Below the pieces are notes generated by a model. The model saw only the letters and a program-made list of their open reading frames with translations. It did no database searches and was not told the DNA's origin. From an uncultured Sphingomonadaceae bacterium (GTDB lineage Bacteria; Pseudomonadota; Alphaproteobacteria; Sphingomonadales; Sphingomonadaceae): a stretch of 64,000 nt of DNA. The position numbers and the translations under genes are program-made. Shown here piece by piece: positions 18,353 through 27,120 of this stretch (position 1 is its first letter; each line of letters begins with the position of its first letter). The DNA is taken from assembly GCA_947489315.1 (NCBI GenBank), contig CANLCX010000001.1:685501-749500 (forward strand), written 5' to 3'.

Positions 18353-19156
18353 TTAACCTTGTTCTTGGTTCTCTGATGATCCGTCGTCCAATGTCTCGAC
18401 CAACAGATCGAGCTGGCTTTGACAGCCATTGGCAATTAGGACTGTCGCTGCTTCGTCGAGATCTTTGGGTGCTTCGTTCAGCATCACGAAATTGATCTCC
18501 ACAGATTTTTCGACATTGGATCCGATCAACCGATAGCTAGCGCCATTTGTTAAAGGCGCGGCAGCTTTCGGCCAGCTCTTCAACGGATTGCCTTTGCGCC
18601 AAGCGACTTCGGTCACCGCGCCATTGGTGGGTTCAACAATGCTGGCGGTGGCGGAGCCAGTATAATCCGGGCGCCAGAGCACCAGAGCATTGGCATCCGA
18701 AACACAGAATTTTCCGCCCTTGGTCACGTCCAGATACCAAAGATTAGGATTTCTGGGTGCAGCTTCAGAAGCAGTAACACCGGCGCTGCGGACAGCTCCG
18801 GTTCTAGCCCGGCTACTGCCGCGATTATTGATGAAGCTGGAGAGACGCGTCGAGCTGGTCGATTTGCGCGTGGCGCTGCGATTTACAGAAAATGTTCCTG
18901 GTCCTTTAATGACCCGAGTGCCGCCTTTGCCGAGGATCGTGACCTGATCCAGCTTTTTGAGTGTTATCTTGGCATTGCTGGCAAGCTTCTTACCTGCAGG
19001 ATAGGATTTGGCAGAAGGTCCCGTAGAACGCACCACCATATTCTGAGCAATGGCCGTTCCGGTCATCCCCACAAGCAAAGCCGCGCCAATCGCAACTTTG
19101 CCAAAGTTTCCTAGTTTTTTCCCAGTTTTGGGTGTTTTCAAATCAGCCGAGTGCAT
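18353..19156 (-). CDS. Periplasmic FecR-like protein of the CHAT/cyclase/TPS operon
   Basis: A 267-residue exported protein. The ATG at 19156 is chosen because GGAG lies 6 nt upstream; a second ATG four codons earlier has no ribosome site. A hydrophobic signal segment ends at TAIAQ. Next comes a short beta-rich region (PAGKKLASNAKITLKKLDQV, then GKGGTRVIKGPGTFSV) that resembles the FecR-type domain. A basic Ser/Arg/Thr-rich linker leads to a C-terminal domain of unknown fold with two or three Cys. It lacks the transmembrane anchor and the sigma-factor partner of true FecR proteins. The start overlaps the cyclase gene by 14 nt. A role as periplasmic adaptor of the CHASE2/CHAT pair is inference from position. 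Confidence 0.6.
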   Translation of the reverse strand: MHSADLKTPKTGKKLGNFGKVAIGAALLVGMTGTAIAQNMVVRSTGPSAKSYPAGKKLASNAKITLKKLDQVTILGKGGTRVIKGPGTFSVNRSATRKSTSSTRLSSFINNRGSSRARTGAVRSAGVTASEAAPRNPNLWYLDVTKGGKFCVSDANALVLWRPDYTGSATASIVEPTNGAVTEVAWRKGNPLKSWPKAAAPLTNGASYRLIGSNVEKSVEINFVMLNEAPKDLDEAATVLIANGCQSQLDLLVETLDDGSSENQEQG

Positions 19157-21197
19157 AGCTTTCTCCATTTTCTGTTTTTTCTAGTCTTTTCCGCAAATTG
19201 GCGAGGCCTAGATCCTCGTCATATTGCGTCACTATAGTGCTAAGTGTCTGAACGTAATCAGTATCACCTTTTTTATGAGCGGCTATGACGGCAGTCACTG
19301 CCGCACGATCTTTTTCTTCCCAGTCGGGTACAGGTTCAAAAACCTCCACCGGCGTCGAGCGGCCGCGCAAGGTTATCGTACCCATCGGACGATACCAATC
19401 GAGGCCGGTGCGCTCCATCGCTTCCCTGCTGACCAAGACTTTAGTATCGAGCGTCTTATTGGCTGCTTCCAACCGAGCGGCAGTGTTCATAGCATCGCCA
19501 AGCGCGGTATATTGGATGCGGCCTTCGCCACCGAAATTACCAACAATCGCATCGCCATAATGCAGACCCACCCGGGTTCGGCCAATGGGCGGTACACCTT
19601 CGGGCGCATTTTTACGGAAATCTTCCCCTGCCAGATAAAGGGCATAGGCGGCCTTGGCTGCGCGTTCACCGTCATCGGGATAGGCAATTGGCGCGCCCCA
19701 AAAAGTGACCAGCGCATCGCCGACAAATTTGTCGATGGTTCCGCCATATTCGAGCGCAACTTCGCTGAGCCGATCAAGATAGTCATTGAGCAATGTTGCC
19801 ACCATCTCAGGCTCAACGGCGTGGCTTAATTTGGTAAAACCTTCCAAATCTGTGAAAACCGCGAAAATCTGACGTTTCTCGCCGTGGAGAGAGAGTTTTT
19901 CGGGATCACGCAAAATTTCTCCGGCGATTGATTTGGGGAGATATTTGCCGAGTGCACCTTGCGCAAAAGCACGCTGTTTGGAGTTGATCGTTCTTGCCGC
20001 TGATCCGACCGAGGAATAGCCGAATAGCCAGCCCAAAGCCCATCCAAAAGCTGGTAAGGTCAATGTATCGATACCAATATTTTGCAGGAAAAAGGGGAAG
20101 ACCAGAAAAAAGGCGAACTGACCGACCAGGATGCCAGCGACCTTGAGCGCATTGCCCATGATGAGCGCTGAAAGTCCGCCGCATATGGCGACAATCAGGG
20201 CTGCGACCCAAAGCACCCAATTGGATATCAGATCGGGTCGGTCATCATTGAGCAACTGTGCCAGCATGTGGGCATGGACTTCCAGTCCGATCATCTTGCC
20301 GTCTTCGCTCTGCAAATCGGTGATCGAGCCAATCGGTGTTTCGAACCGGTCGCGGTCGACAAAATCCCCGCCTATCAGGACATATTTGTCTTGGATAAAC
20401 GATTGCAGCATCTCAGCCGTCGCCGGATCGGCAAAGCTTTCGATCGGAAATTTGTCGAACACCGGCATATCAGGGCTTGAGGGTACCAAATAGCGTATGG
20501 CGCCATTATTTGCGGCGAATTCAGGATTGGGCTTGGTCAGCGCCATTGCCATGAATGGTGGTGCGTCCGTATTCTGCGGGGACCAGCGCCGCTGAACGCC
20601 GTCGCCATCAGTGTTCAGCCGGATACTGGTGGGGTTCAGTTTATCGCCCTCAACTTCGCTCAAGAAGGATTTTAGGAACTCATGTTCTGCAAAGGCGATC
20701 TCGGGATTATATTTTGGATCAGCATAGGCAATAAATGTTGGCGTCTGGAGCTGTTTGAACGCAGAAACGAGCAATTCGTCGTCGTCCTGCGGCATGGTGA
20801 AGAGAATATCTATGCCGATGGATTTGGGCTTGGCCGCATCTATCGTTTCCAGCGCCTGAGCCAGGATCGTCCGATCTACGGGAGAACGCTGGCCAGTTAG
20901 CTTTAGCGTATCCTCGTTATAGACGATCATCACAATCCGGTCTTCTTTCTCCACCTCTGGGGCGAAGACGGAAGCACGCATGTCATAAAGCGCGCGTTCG
21001 GCATCTTGGATCAGCGGTGTAGTCCAGCTGAACCGGGCCATAAGAAGAGCAAGGAACAGGAACAATATTGTCGAACCCAAACGGATAGGACCCAGCTGGT
21101 CGAACAGGCGGCGTATGGATTGTAATACCCCACGCGCCTCCGCCTTGACATCGCGGCTTGATGGCGCCGGGTCGATTGGATTGGCTTTGTTGTTCAT
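19143..21197 (-). CDS. CHASE2-domain class III adenylate/guanylate cyclase
   Basis: A 684-residue inner-membrane sensor cyclase. TM1 (about residues 40-60) is followed by a periplasmic CHASE2 domain (to about 325). Three closely spaced membrane helices then lead to a cytoplasmic catalytic domain (about 440-620). Metal-binding Asp450 (FTDLEGF) and Asp494 (KFVGDALVTF) are present, as is the transition-state Asn/Arg pair in NTAARLE. The purine-specifying position is Thr (QYTALGD), as in class IIIb enzymes; cAMP is the likely product. The ATG at 21197 overlaps the CHAT gene stop as TAATG and is preferred to a TTG three codons upstream. It is translationally coupled to both neighbours. The signal sensed by CHASE2 is unknown. 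Confidence 0.9.
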   Translation of the reverse strand: MNNKANPIDPAPSSRDVKAEARGVLQSIRRLFDQLGPIRLGSTILFLFLALLMARFSWTTPLIQDAERALYDMRASVFAPEVEKEDRIVMIVYNEDTLKLTGQRSPVDRTILAQALETIDAAKPKSIGIDILFTMPQDDDELLVSAFKQLQTPTFIAYADPKYNPEIAFAEHEFLKSFLSEVEGDKLNPTSIRLNTDGDGVQRRWSPQNTDAPPFMAMALTKPNPEFAANNGAIRYLVPSSPDMPVFDKFPIESFADPATAEMLQSFIQDKYVLIGGDFVDRDRFETPIGSITDLQSEDGKMIGLEVHAHMLAQLLNDDRPDLISNWVLWVAALIVAICGGLSALIMGNALKVAGILVGQFAFFLVFPFFLQNIGIDTLTLPAFGWALGWLFGYSSVGSAARTINSKQRAFAQGALGKYLPKSIAGEILRDPEKLSLHGEKRQIFAVFTDLEGFTKLSHAVEPEMVATLLNDYLDRLSEVALEYGGTIDKFVGDALVTFWGAPIAYPDDGERAAKAAYALYLAGEDFRKNAPEGVPPIGRTRVGLHYGDAIVGNFGGEGRIQYTALGDAMNTAARLEAANKTLDTKVLVSREAMERTGLDWYRPMGTITLRGRSTPVEVFEPVPDWEEKDRAAVTAVIAAHKKGDTDYVQTLSTIVTQYDEDLGLANLRKRLEKTENGESYALG

Positions 21198-24100
21198 TAT
21201 TTCCAAGTAGAAATCCCAATTTCAGGAGTGTTGGTCGATGCTGTATCCGCGCTCTGACTATCGGGCGAACCATCAGGTAAAAACGGTCTTGAGCCATCGC
21301 CGATAATGGCAAAGCCCGACCAATAATAGGGATGCGATGTCGTTGGGTCGTCCATCAGTTCTTTTTGCGACGTCCGCAATGCCGAGGCAATAGATTGACC
21401 TTGCCCCTTGTCAAACAGTCCACCAATCAGGCGCTCGGTTGCTTTAAAATCATCCGGCGCGGGCCAATGGCTTGCGAGCACTGACCGGCTGCCAGCACCA
21501 ATGAAGGAACGCACGAGGCCGTCCAGAGCCGTACCGCCGCCGCTGCTGACGCCGGCTTCACGAGTCGCTCTGATGCTAGCTTTACCAGCCGTATCACAGG
21601 CTGAGAGAATGACGATATCCGCATCTAGCTTCATATCAAAAATTTCGTCAAAGGCGAGCAAGCCGTCCGACTTTTCGCCGCCAAAAGATGTGAGCAAGGC
21701 GGGCTTGGCCGGGCAGGATGGTTTGGGTGCCGTCACCAGCCCGTGGGTGGCGAAATGAAGGATGCGATAATCGGAGATATCGGATTTCGCCAATATCTGG
21801 TCATCGGAAAAGGCCGTACCGGTTAATATTTCGGATCCGTTTTGACCGATGATCGAACGGGCCTGAAACAGTTCCGCATCGGAAATAGGATTATTCCACT
21901 CGCTTAATGACCAATTACACTGCGCATCGACACTGCCTGTAGCAGCACGAACGGTGCTAACCTTGCTATTAGCGACCACTGGCTGGTTGCTGCCAAGGCC
22001 CAGATATTGACGCGAAGCTTTCGAAATCGGCGCCATTCGGGCATCGGCAAACCCGCGCGCGGATACTGCTGTGCTGATATTGGTATCCGTACCGAGCCAG
22101 CGCACACCGGTATAGTCAAACGGGTCGCCATCAGGCTGGTCCGTGCGTGCCTGATAGTCGGTTACAGACGCATCATCGACAATCAGCAAATTAATCGGCA
22201 GCCGCAGCATCGCCCCATCCGGCTCAAAGATCAGATGACTTTTCGCCGCCAGTCTTTCTGATACCGGTTCCATCAGGTCTTTAAAAAGGCTGCGTGATGC
22301 CTCGATATCAAACGGATAGGTTACATATTGACCATTTTCAAAAGCGGATATGGATGCCCGTAGCACATCCACTTTCTCGTCAAGCGCACTGGCGCTGAGC
22401 GGGGTTTTATAAGTCGTCGCAAAAGCTTTTTCGGCATAGAAGATGAAAATATCATTCCCGACAATTCCCATGCGTAAATAGGCTTCATCATCCGTCATGC
22501 TGCTCTGCAAATCGGCAAGTGCGATTGAGCTGTCTGCGATGGCGCGATATTGCGGATATTGCGACAGGCTAACGATGGTGAGCTGTTGGCTCCGCTCCAA
22601 TTCTTCGATCTCGACTGCGAGGTCGTTGCGCCGTTGCCGCGTTGCACCTGTTTGCTCAACCTTGCCCAATGCGGTAAAACGCATGCGCAATCGTTCGATG
22701 TTGCGGTCGAGATTGCCAGACTGGCGGAACAATCGCGATGCTTCATCCGTGCCGCCACTCAATTCGCGTGATAAAACGGCTTGGGTTTCGGCGACACCTG
22801 GTCTGACCAGAATTTGGGTGGCTTTGAAAAACTCCTCTGTTGCGGCGGAGTCTTCGGTCATCAATTCGAAATAGGGCGCCAATTGGTTCGCTATACCCGT
22901 TACGGCGCTGCGCTTGCCAATCGCGCTGTCGACCACTTCCCGGTAATATGTCCGCGCTTCGCTTTGCTTGCCCTGCCGCAGCAAATAGCTCGCAAGCTTT
23001 GCCTTCGCGCCGTTAACCGCGCGGGTTTCGGGATATTGCAGCTCAACGAGTTCCAGAGCATTGCGCAATAGCTGCTCTGCATTTGCAAATTCGCCCTGGG
23101 ATTCCGCGATCAATGCCAATTCCGACAATATCTGCGTGCGCAGCCGGGTAATTGAAGTCACGCGTCCATCACGCACCGCAACCGCTTGGTTATAGGCGGT
23201 GGTCAAAGACTTTTGCGCCGCAGCGTCCTCACCCCTGATCCTCTGGGCTGTGCCGATTAACTGCAGCGCCTGCGCATCAATAATCTGCCCGCGTTCTGCC
23301 GTGGTCAGTTTTAGATCATCATTCAATCCCAGCAAATTGGCGGTCTTGTCATCGCCATTTATCCGCATCGCAATCGGCTGTGAAATGGTAAGACCGGTCA
23401 CCAGAGAATCTCTCTGCAATTCAGCTGCCGCGATAGGCAAGTTAACCCGCGTCACCGCTTCTTCAAAACGTCCCTGATTTAACAGATGCATCGCTTCAAA
23501 ATTGCGCAGCAACTTTTGGTTCACAACGCTGCCGGAATCCAACGCAGTTGCTCGGTTGAATAGCTCGTCAGCTTCAGCAAATTCACCAAGATTTGATTTT
23601 TGCAAAGCGCGATTGATGAAATATTCCTGGGGATTGATATTGACGTCGTCCAGACCAGCCGTCCGTTGCTGCAATGTTTCGAAAAAAGCAGCCGCTTCAG
23701 CATAGTTACCGCTCAAATTGCGACGATAGCCTTCGGCGAGCGCCTGATCAGGCTTTAGTGTTAAGGCTTGCACCCGAGCAAAGGCGAACGGATCTTCGAT
23801 GGAGGTTGATGCAACATCGATTTTGCCTTTGACAATCTTGTCCGACATGATCGAATTTAGCGCGAGCGTGGTTGCGCTGTCATAGACCGTAAGGCCTTCT
23901 GCAACATAAGAAATATTTCCGCGCTGTTCCTGAAATATCGAATAGGAAACCGGTTCGTCAGAAAATTTGCATAATATCCGGCTGATGCCGCCCACAACGG
24001 CCTGTTGCGGTTGGCTGGGGCAAGAAACCGCTTCATTGCGATGCTCGGCTATACGCTGCAAGACATCGCCCTCGGGCGCCCGAAAGGCATAGACATATCC

Positions 24101-24337
24101 CACTGGACGGGCGGAATCGCGGCAAACCACGGCCCAACTGCGGTCAAACATGCTCTGTTTGGCTTTATTCTCTAAGCTTCTGTCTTGTACCTGACAGAGC
24201 GTTCCATCACCCGATCCAATTGGAAAGCTGTCGCGCAAAGCCACTGGTGTGCCTTGTGCATAGGCCATGGACGACGTTGCTGCCAACACCGGAAGCATTG
24301 CCAATAACGGCAAGCGAAAATAACTCGGACCGATCAT
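21197..24337 (-). CDS. Secreted TPR-CHAT protease
   Basis: A 1046-residue protein with a signal peptide (cleavage about residue 28, AYAQG), placing it in the periplasm. Residues ~190-520 carry several tetratricopeptide-like helical repeats (for example NYAEAAAFFETL and EFAEADELFNRAT). A charged helical stretch follows, then a C-terminal CHAT domain (about 720-1030). The caspase-like dyad is intact: His865 in HFATHG and Cys914 in LSACDTAG. CHAT proteins are clan CD cysteine peptidases, often controlled by their TPR region. GGGGA lies 6 nt before the ATG. It is the first gene of the block containing the CHASE2 cyclase and the TPS pair. Substrate unknown; the TpsA exoprotein, TpsB or the FecR-like protein are candidates by inference. 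Confidence 0.88.
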   Translation of the reverse strand: MIGPSYFRLPLLAMLPVLAATSSMAYAQGTPVALRDSFPIGSGDGTLCQVQDRSLENKAKQSMFDRSWAVVCRDSARPVGYVYAFRAPEGDVLQRIAEHRNEAVSCPSQPQQAVVGGISRILCKFSDEPVSYSIFQEQRGNISYVAEGLTVYDSATTLALNSIMSDKIVKGKIDVASTSIEDPFAFARVQALTLKPDQALAEGYRRNLSGNYAEAAAFFETLQQRTAGLDDVNINPQEYFINRALQKSNLGEFAEADELFNRATALDSGSVVNQKLLRNFEAMHLLNQGRFEEAVTRVNLPIAAAELQRDSLVTGLTISQPIAMRINGDDKTANLLGLNDDLKLTTAERGQIIDAQALQLIGTAQRIRGEDAAAQKSLTTAYNQAVAVRDGRVTSITRLRTQILSELALIAESQGEFANAEQLLRNALELVELQYPETRAVNGAKAKLASYLLRQGKQSEARTYYREVVDSAIGKRSAVTGIANQLAPYFELMTEDSAATEEFFKATQILVRPGVAETQAVLSRELSGGTDEASRLFRQSGNLDRNIERLRMRFTALGKVEQTGATRQRRNDLAVEIEELERSQQLTIVSLSQYPQYRAIADSSIALADLQSSMTDDEAYLRMGIVGNDIFIFYAEKAFATTYKTPLSASALDEKVDVLRASISAFENGQYVTYPFDIEASRSLFKDLMEPVSERLAAKSHLIFEPDGAMLRLPINLLIVDDASVTDYQARTDQPDGDPFDYTGVRWLGTDTNISTAVSARGFADARMAPISKASRQYLGLGSNQPVVANSKVSTVRAATGSVDAQCNWSLSEWNNPISDAELFQARSIIGQNGSEILTGTAFSDDQILAKSDISDYRILHFATHGLVTAPKPSCPAKPALLTSFGGEKSDGLLAFDEIFDMKLDADIVILSACDTAGKASIRATREAGVSSGGGTALDGLVRSFIGAGSRSVLASHWPAPDDFKATERLIGGLFDKGQGQSIASALRTSQKELMDDPTTSHPYYWSGFAIIGDGSRPFLPDGSPDSQSADTASTNTPEIGISTWK

Positions 24338-24444
24338 ATATTCCCCACAATACCCCTGGCAGCTTATGCCTATTGGCTAAGCTGCTCAAATTGCGACCCG
24401 AAAACCCCTCAGAAACATACATAAGCGACGTTTCCGAGTCTGGC

Positions 24445-24473
24445 ATAGTAATTAATGGACACAGTGGTGTAAA
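24445..24473 (-). promoter_or_regulatory. Candidate sigma70-type promoter of the CHAT/cyclase/TPS block
   Basis: On the minus strand TTTACA (24473-24468) and TACTAT (24450-24445) are separated by exactly 17 bases, a good vegetative promoter match. It lies about 110 nt upstream of the CHAT gene start and is the only good match I saw in this gap. Confidence 0.5.
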
Positions 24474-24477
24474 TGAG

Positions 24478-24491
24478 GTGACAATTGTCAC
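24478..24491. promoter_or_regulatory. 14-bp perfect palindrome, candidate operator
   Basis: GTGACAATTGTCAC is a perfect palindrome placed 4 nt upstream of the candidate -35 box of the CHAT operon. The size and symmetry fit a dimeric regulator. The location favours an activator such as a CRP-like protein, but the protein is unknown and the half-site is not the classical CRP consensus. Confidence 0.45.
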
Positions 24492-24542
24492 TATTTGAAA
24501 CACTTGAAAATAATATCATTTATTTTCAATGGGTTGGATAGT

Positions 24543-25214
24543 TTAGAATCCGCTAAATTTTACACTCTCGCTCAATGGAACGCGCGGAACATCGAAATTG
24601 TTAATCGGCGCATCGGGATCGCGATAGCCAATGGCCATGCCGCAGAAAAAGATATGGTCATCGTCAATGCCCAGCAATTCCCGCATATAGGTGCCATACA
24701 TGGCCCAGATTTCCTGCGGGCAGCTGTCCAAACCTTCCTCGCGCAGCAATAGCATCACGGTTTGCAGCCACATGCCCATGTCCGACCATTGCGGTGGCCC
24801 CATATATTTGCGGGTATAGGTAAATAGCTGAACCGGCGCGCCAAAGCTGTCCCAGTTGGCCATCATCTGCTTGATCCGTGCGCCGCCATCTTCCTTGGGA
24901 ATTTTAAGTGCGTTAAACATGGCCTTGCCAACGCCTCTGCGCTGGTCTTCGTAGCGTCCCTCAAGGTCTTTGGGATAGATATCATATTCCATATTTTCCC
25001 CAGCCGGCGCGGTGGGGACTTTGGCTTTGACGGCATCTGCAATGCGGGTCAGCTCGTCCCCGCCAACAACTACAGCATTCCATGGCTGTGTGTTGCCACC
25101 AGAGGGCGATCTGGCTGCGGTTTCGAGAATCTTTTGGAGGGTTTTTTGATCAACGGGCTTGTCGAGAAATTGGCGTACAGAACGGCGGGATTTGACAGCT
25201 TCGGTGACGTTCAT
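24543..25214 (-). CDS. Nitroreductase family protein
   Basis: A 223-residue FMN-dependent oxidoreductase of the nitroreductase superfamily, cytoplasmic. The N-terminal FMN phosphate-binding motif RRSVRQF, the [10 protein letters not shown] segment and the C-terminal [10 protein letters not shown] segment are characteristic. Members reduce nitroaromatics, quinones or flavins with NAD(P)H; the natural substrate is not evident. The start overlaps the cobT stop by four bases (ATGA), so the two are probably translated together. The family also includes BluB, but this protein lacks a clear BluB context, so a cobalamin role is only a positional hint. Confidence 0.87.
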   Translation of the reverse strand: MNVTEAVKSRRSVRQFLDKPVDQKTLQKILETAARSPSGGNTQPWNAVVVGGDELTRIADAVKAKVPTAPAGENMEYDIYPKDLEGRYEDQRRGVGKAMFNALKIPKEDGGARIKQMMANWDSFGAPVQLFTYTRKYMGPPQWSDMGMWLQTVMLLLREEGLDSCPQEIWAMYGTYMRELLGIDDDHIFFCGMAIGYRDPDAPINNFDVPRVPLSESVKFSGF

Positions 25215-27040
25215 TTTTTTTCCTCATCAAAAAGGCCGGCCAATTGTTCGACCATGGTCCCGCCCAGTTGTTCCGCATCCATGATAGTCACAGCGCGCTT
25301 ATAATAGCGGGTCACGTCATGGCCGATGCCGATGGCGACCAGCTGTACTGGTGAGCGTCCCTCAATCCACTCGATCACTTTACGCAAATGGTTTTCCAGA
25401 TAGGCGCCATGGTTGACCGACAGCGTGGAGTCATCAACCGGCGCACCGTCAGAGATGACCATCAATATGCGGCGTTCTTCGGGCCGCGCGATCAGGCGGC
25501 TGTGCGCCCAAAGCAATGCCTCACCATCGATATTCTCTTTGAGCAGACCCTCGCGCATCATTAGGCCGAGATTTTTGCGTGCCCGCCGCCATGGTTCATC
25601 GGCTTGCTTATAGATGATATGGCGCAGATCGTTAAGCCGTCCGGGATTGGCTGGGCGATCTTCCGCCAGCCAGCTTTCGCGGCACTGGCCGCCCTTCCAG
25701 GCGCGGGTGGTAAAGCCTAAAATCTCGGTTTTGACGCCGCAGCGTTCGAGTGTGCGCGCCATGATATCGGCGCTGATCGCGGCAATGCTGATCGGCCGTC
25801 CGCGCATGGAGCCACTATTATCGATCAGCAAGGTGACCACCGTATCGCGGAAATCGGTTTCGCGCTCAATCTTGTAGGACAGGCTATGCGCCGGATTGCT
25901 GACGACGCGAGCGAGGCGGGCGGCATCGAGCATGCCTTCTTCCTGATCAAAATCCCAGCTGCGGTTTTGCTGTGCCATCAGGCGGCGTTGCAGGCGGTTG
26001 GCGAGTTTTGTCACCGCGCCCTGTAAATTGGTCAGTTGCTGGTCAAGAAAAGCGCGCAGCCGGGTGAGTTCTTCCTCATCACATAATTCTGTAGCGCTAA
26101 TAATCTCATCATATTTTTCAGTCCACGGCGCATAGTCAAAGCCGGAGGGCAGGTCGGACATCGGACGATTGGGGCGTACGGGCATCATGCCTTCATCCCC
26201 ACCTTCGCCCATTTCGTCTTCTGCACCTTCTTCCAGATCGTCGGCGTTTAGTTCGCTTTCGCTTTCCTGTGCGTCATCCTCGGATTGTTCCGAACGCATG
26301 TCCTGCTCGCCCTGATCGCCCGTGGCTTCATCATCTGCGCCATCATCTTCCTGATCGTCGCTCTCGTCATCGGAATCATCGTCACTATCATCCGCATCAG
26401 ATGTTTCATCATCGCTTTTGATAAGGTCGAGATGTTCGAGCAGCTGGGTTGAGAGTTTCGCAAAGCTATCCTGATCGTCGAGCGTCAGATTGAGGCCTTC
26501 GAGATCAGCGCCGGCGCCTTCCTCGATCCACTCGCGCAGCATCTCGACACCCTTCACAGTGGACTCGGGCGGCGCTTCGCCGGTCAGTTTTTCCCGGGCC
26601 AACAAGGCGAGGGCTGTCGAAATAGGCACTTCGTCGCGATTCTGCGCGCGCGATATCGGGTCAGATCGCATCCGCATGGTCAGCGCGGCATCCAGATTGC
26701 CGTTCACGCCCTTCATATTGCGGGAACCGAGCGCATCGGTGCGAACCTGTTCGAGCGCATCGAAACAGGCGCGCGCAATCGCCTCTTGCGGTGCATTCTT
26801 CCGATGACGGGCTTCGTTGTGATAGCGCAATTTCAGCGCAAAACTGTCAGCAAAGCCGCGTGCCTGAGCAACCTGCTCGGCTGGCAGGTCACGGGCTGGC
26901 ATCGGTACTTTGAGATGCTGGCCGGATTGCGAAGGGGCTTCCGCGGTATAAGCCAGCTCCAATTCGGGTTCATGGGACATGGCGCGCGCGGTACCACCGA
27001 GCACGTCTTTCAGATCATCAAGTTTGGAACGGTCAGCCAT
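25211..27040 (-). CDS. cobT: Aerobic cobaltochelatase subunit CobT
   Basis: A 609-residue protein matching CobT of the ATP-dependent CobNST chelatase, which inserts cobalt into hydrogenobyrinic acid a,c-diamide. The N-terminal CobT domain is followed by a highly acidic Asp/Glu-rich linker (about 205-290). A C-terminal von Willebrand A domain carries the MIDAS motif DNSGSMRG. The acidic linker and VWA domain are typical of CobT and of its relative BchD. The partner cobS lies 3 kb away, separated by a penicillin-binding protein gene and a PEP-CTERM gene; the large subunit cobN is not in the window. Its last four bases overlap the nitroreductase start. Confidence 0.93.
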   Translation of the reverse strand: MADRSKLDDLKDVLGGTARAMSHEPELELAYTAEAPSQSGQHLKVPMPARDLPAEQVAQARGFADSFALKLRYHNEARHRKNAPQEAIARACFDALEQVRTDALGSRNMKGVNGNLDAALTMRMRSDPISRAQNRDEVPISTALALLAREKLTGEAPPESTVKGVEMLREWIEEGAGADLEGLNLTLDDQDSFAKLSTQLLEHLDLIKSDDETSDADDSDDDSDDESDDQEDDGADDEATGDQGEQDMRSEQSEDDAQESESELNADDLEEGAEDEMGEGGDEGMMPVRPNRPMSDLPSGFDYAPWTEKYDEIISATELCDEEELTRLRAFLDQQLTNLQGAVTKLANRLQRRLMAQQNRSWDFDQEEGMLDAARLARVVSNPAHSLSYKIERETDFRDTVVTLLIDNSGSMRGRPISIAAISADIMARTLERCGVKTEILGFTTRAWKGGQCRESWLAEDRPANPGRLNDLRHIIYKQADEPWRRARKNLGLMMREGLLKENIDGEALLWAHSRLIARPEERRILMVISDGAPVDDSTLSVNHGAYLENHLRKVIEWIEGRSPVQLVAIGIGHDVTRYYKRAVTIMDAEQLGGTMVEQLAGLFDEEKK

Positions 27041-27120
27041 AGAGGATGATAGCCATAAGCGGAAAACTAAGAGGAATCAAAGGTCTAAATTCCACCTTTT
27101 TGCTAGGATGCGGTCGTTGC

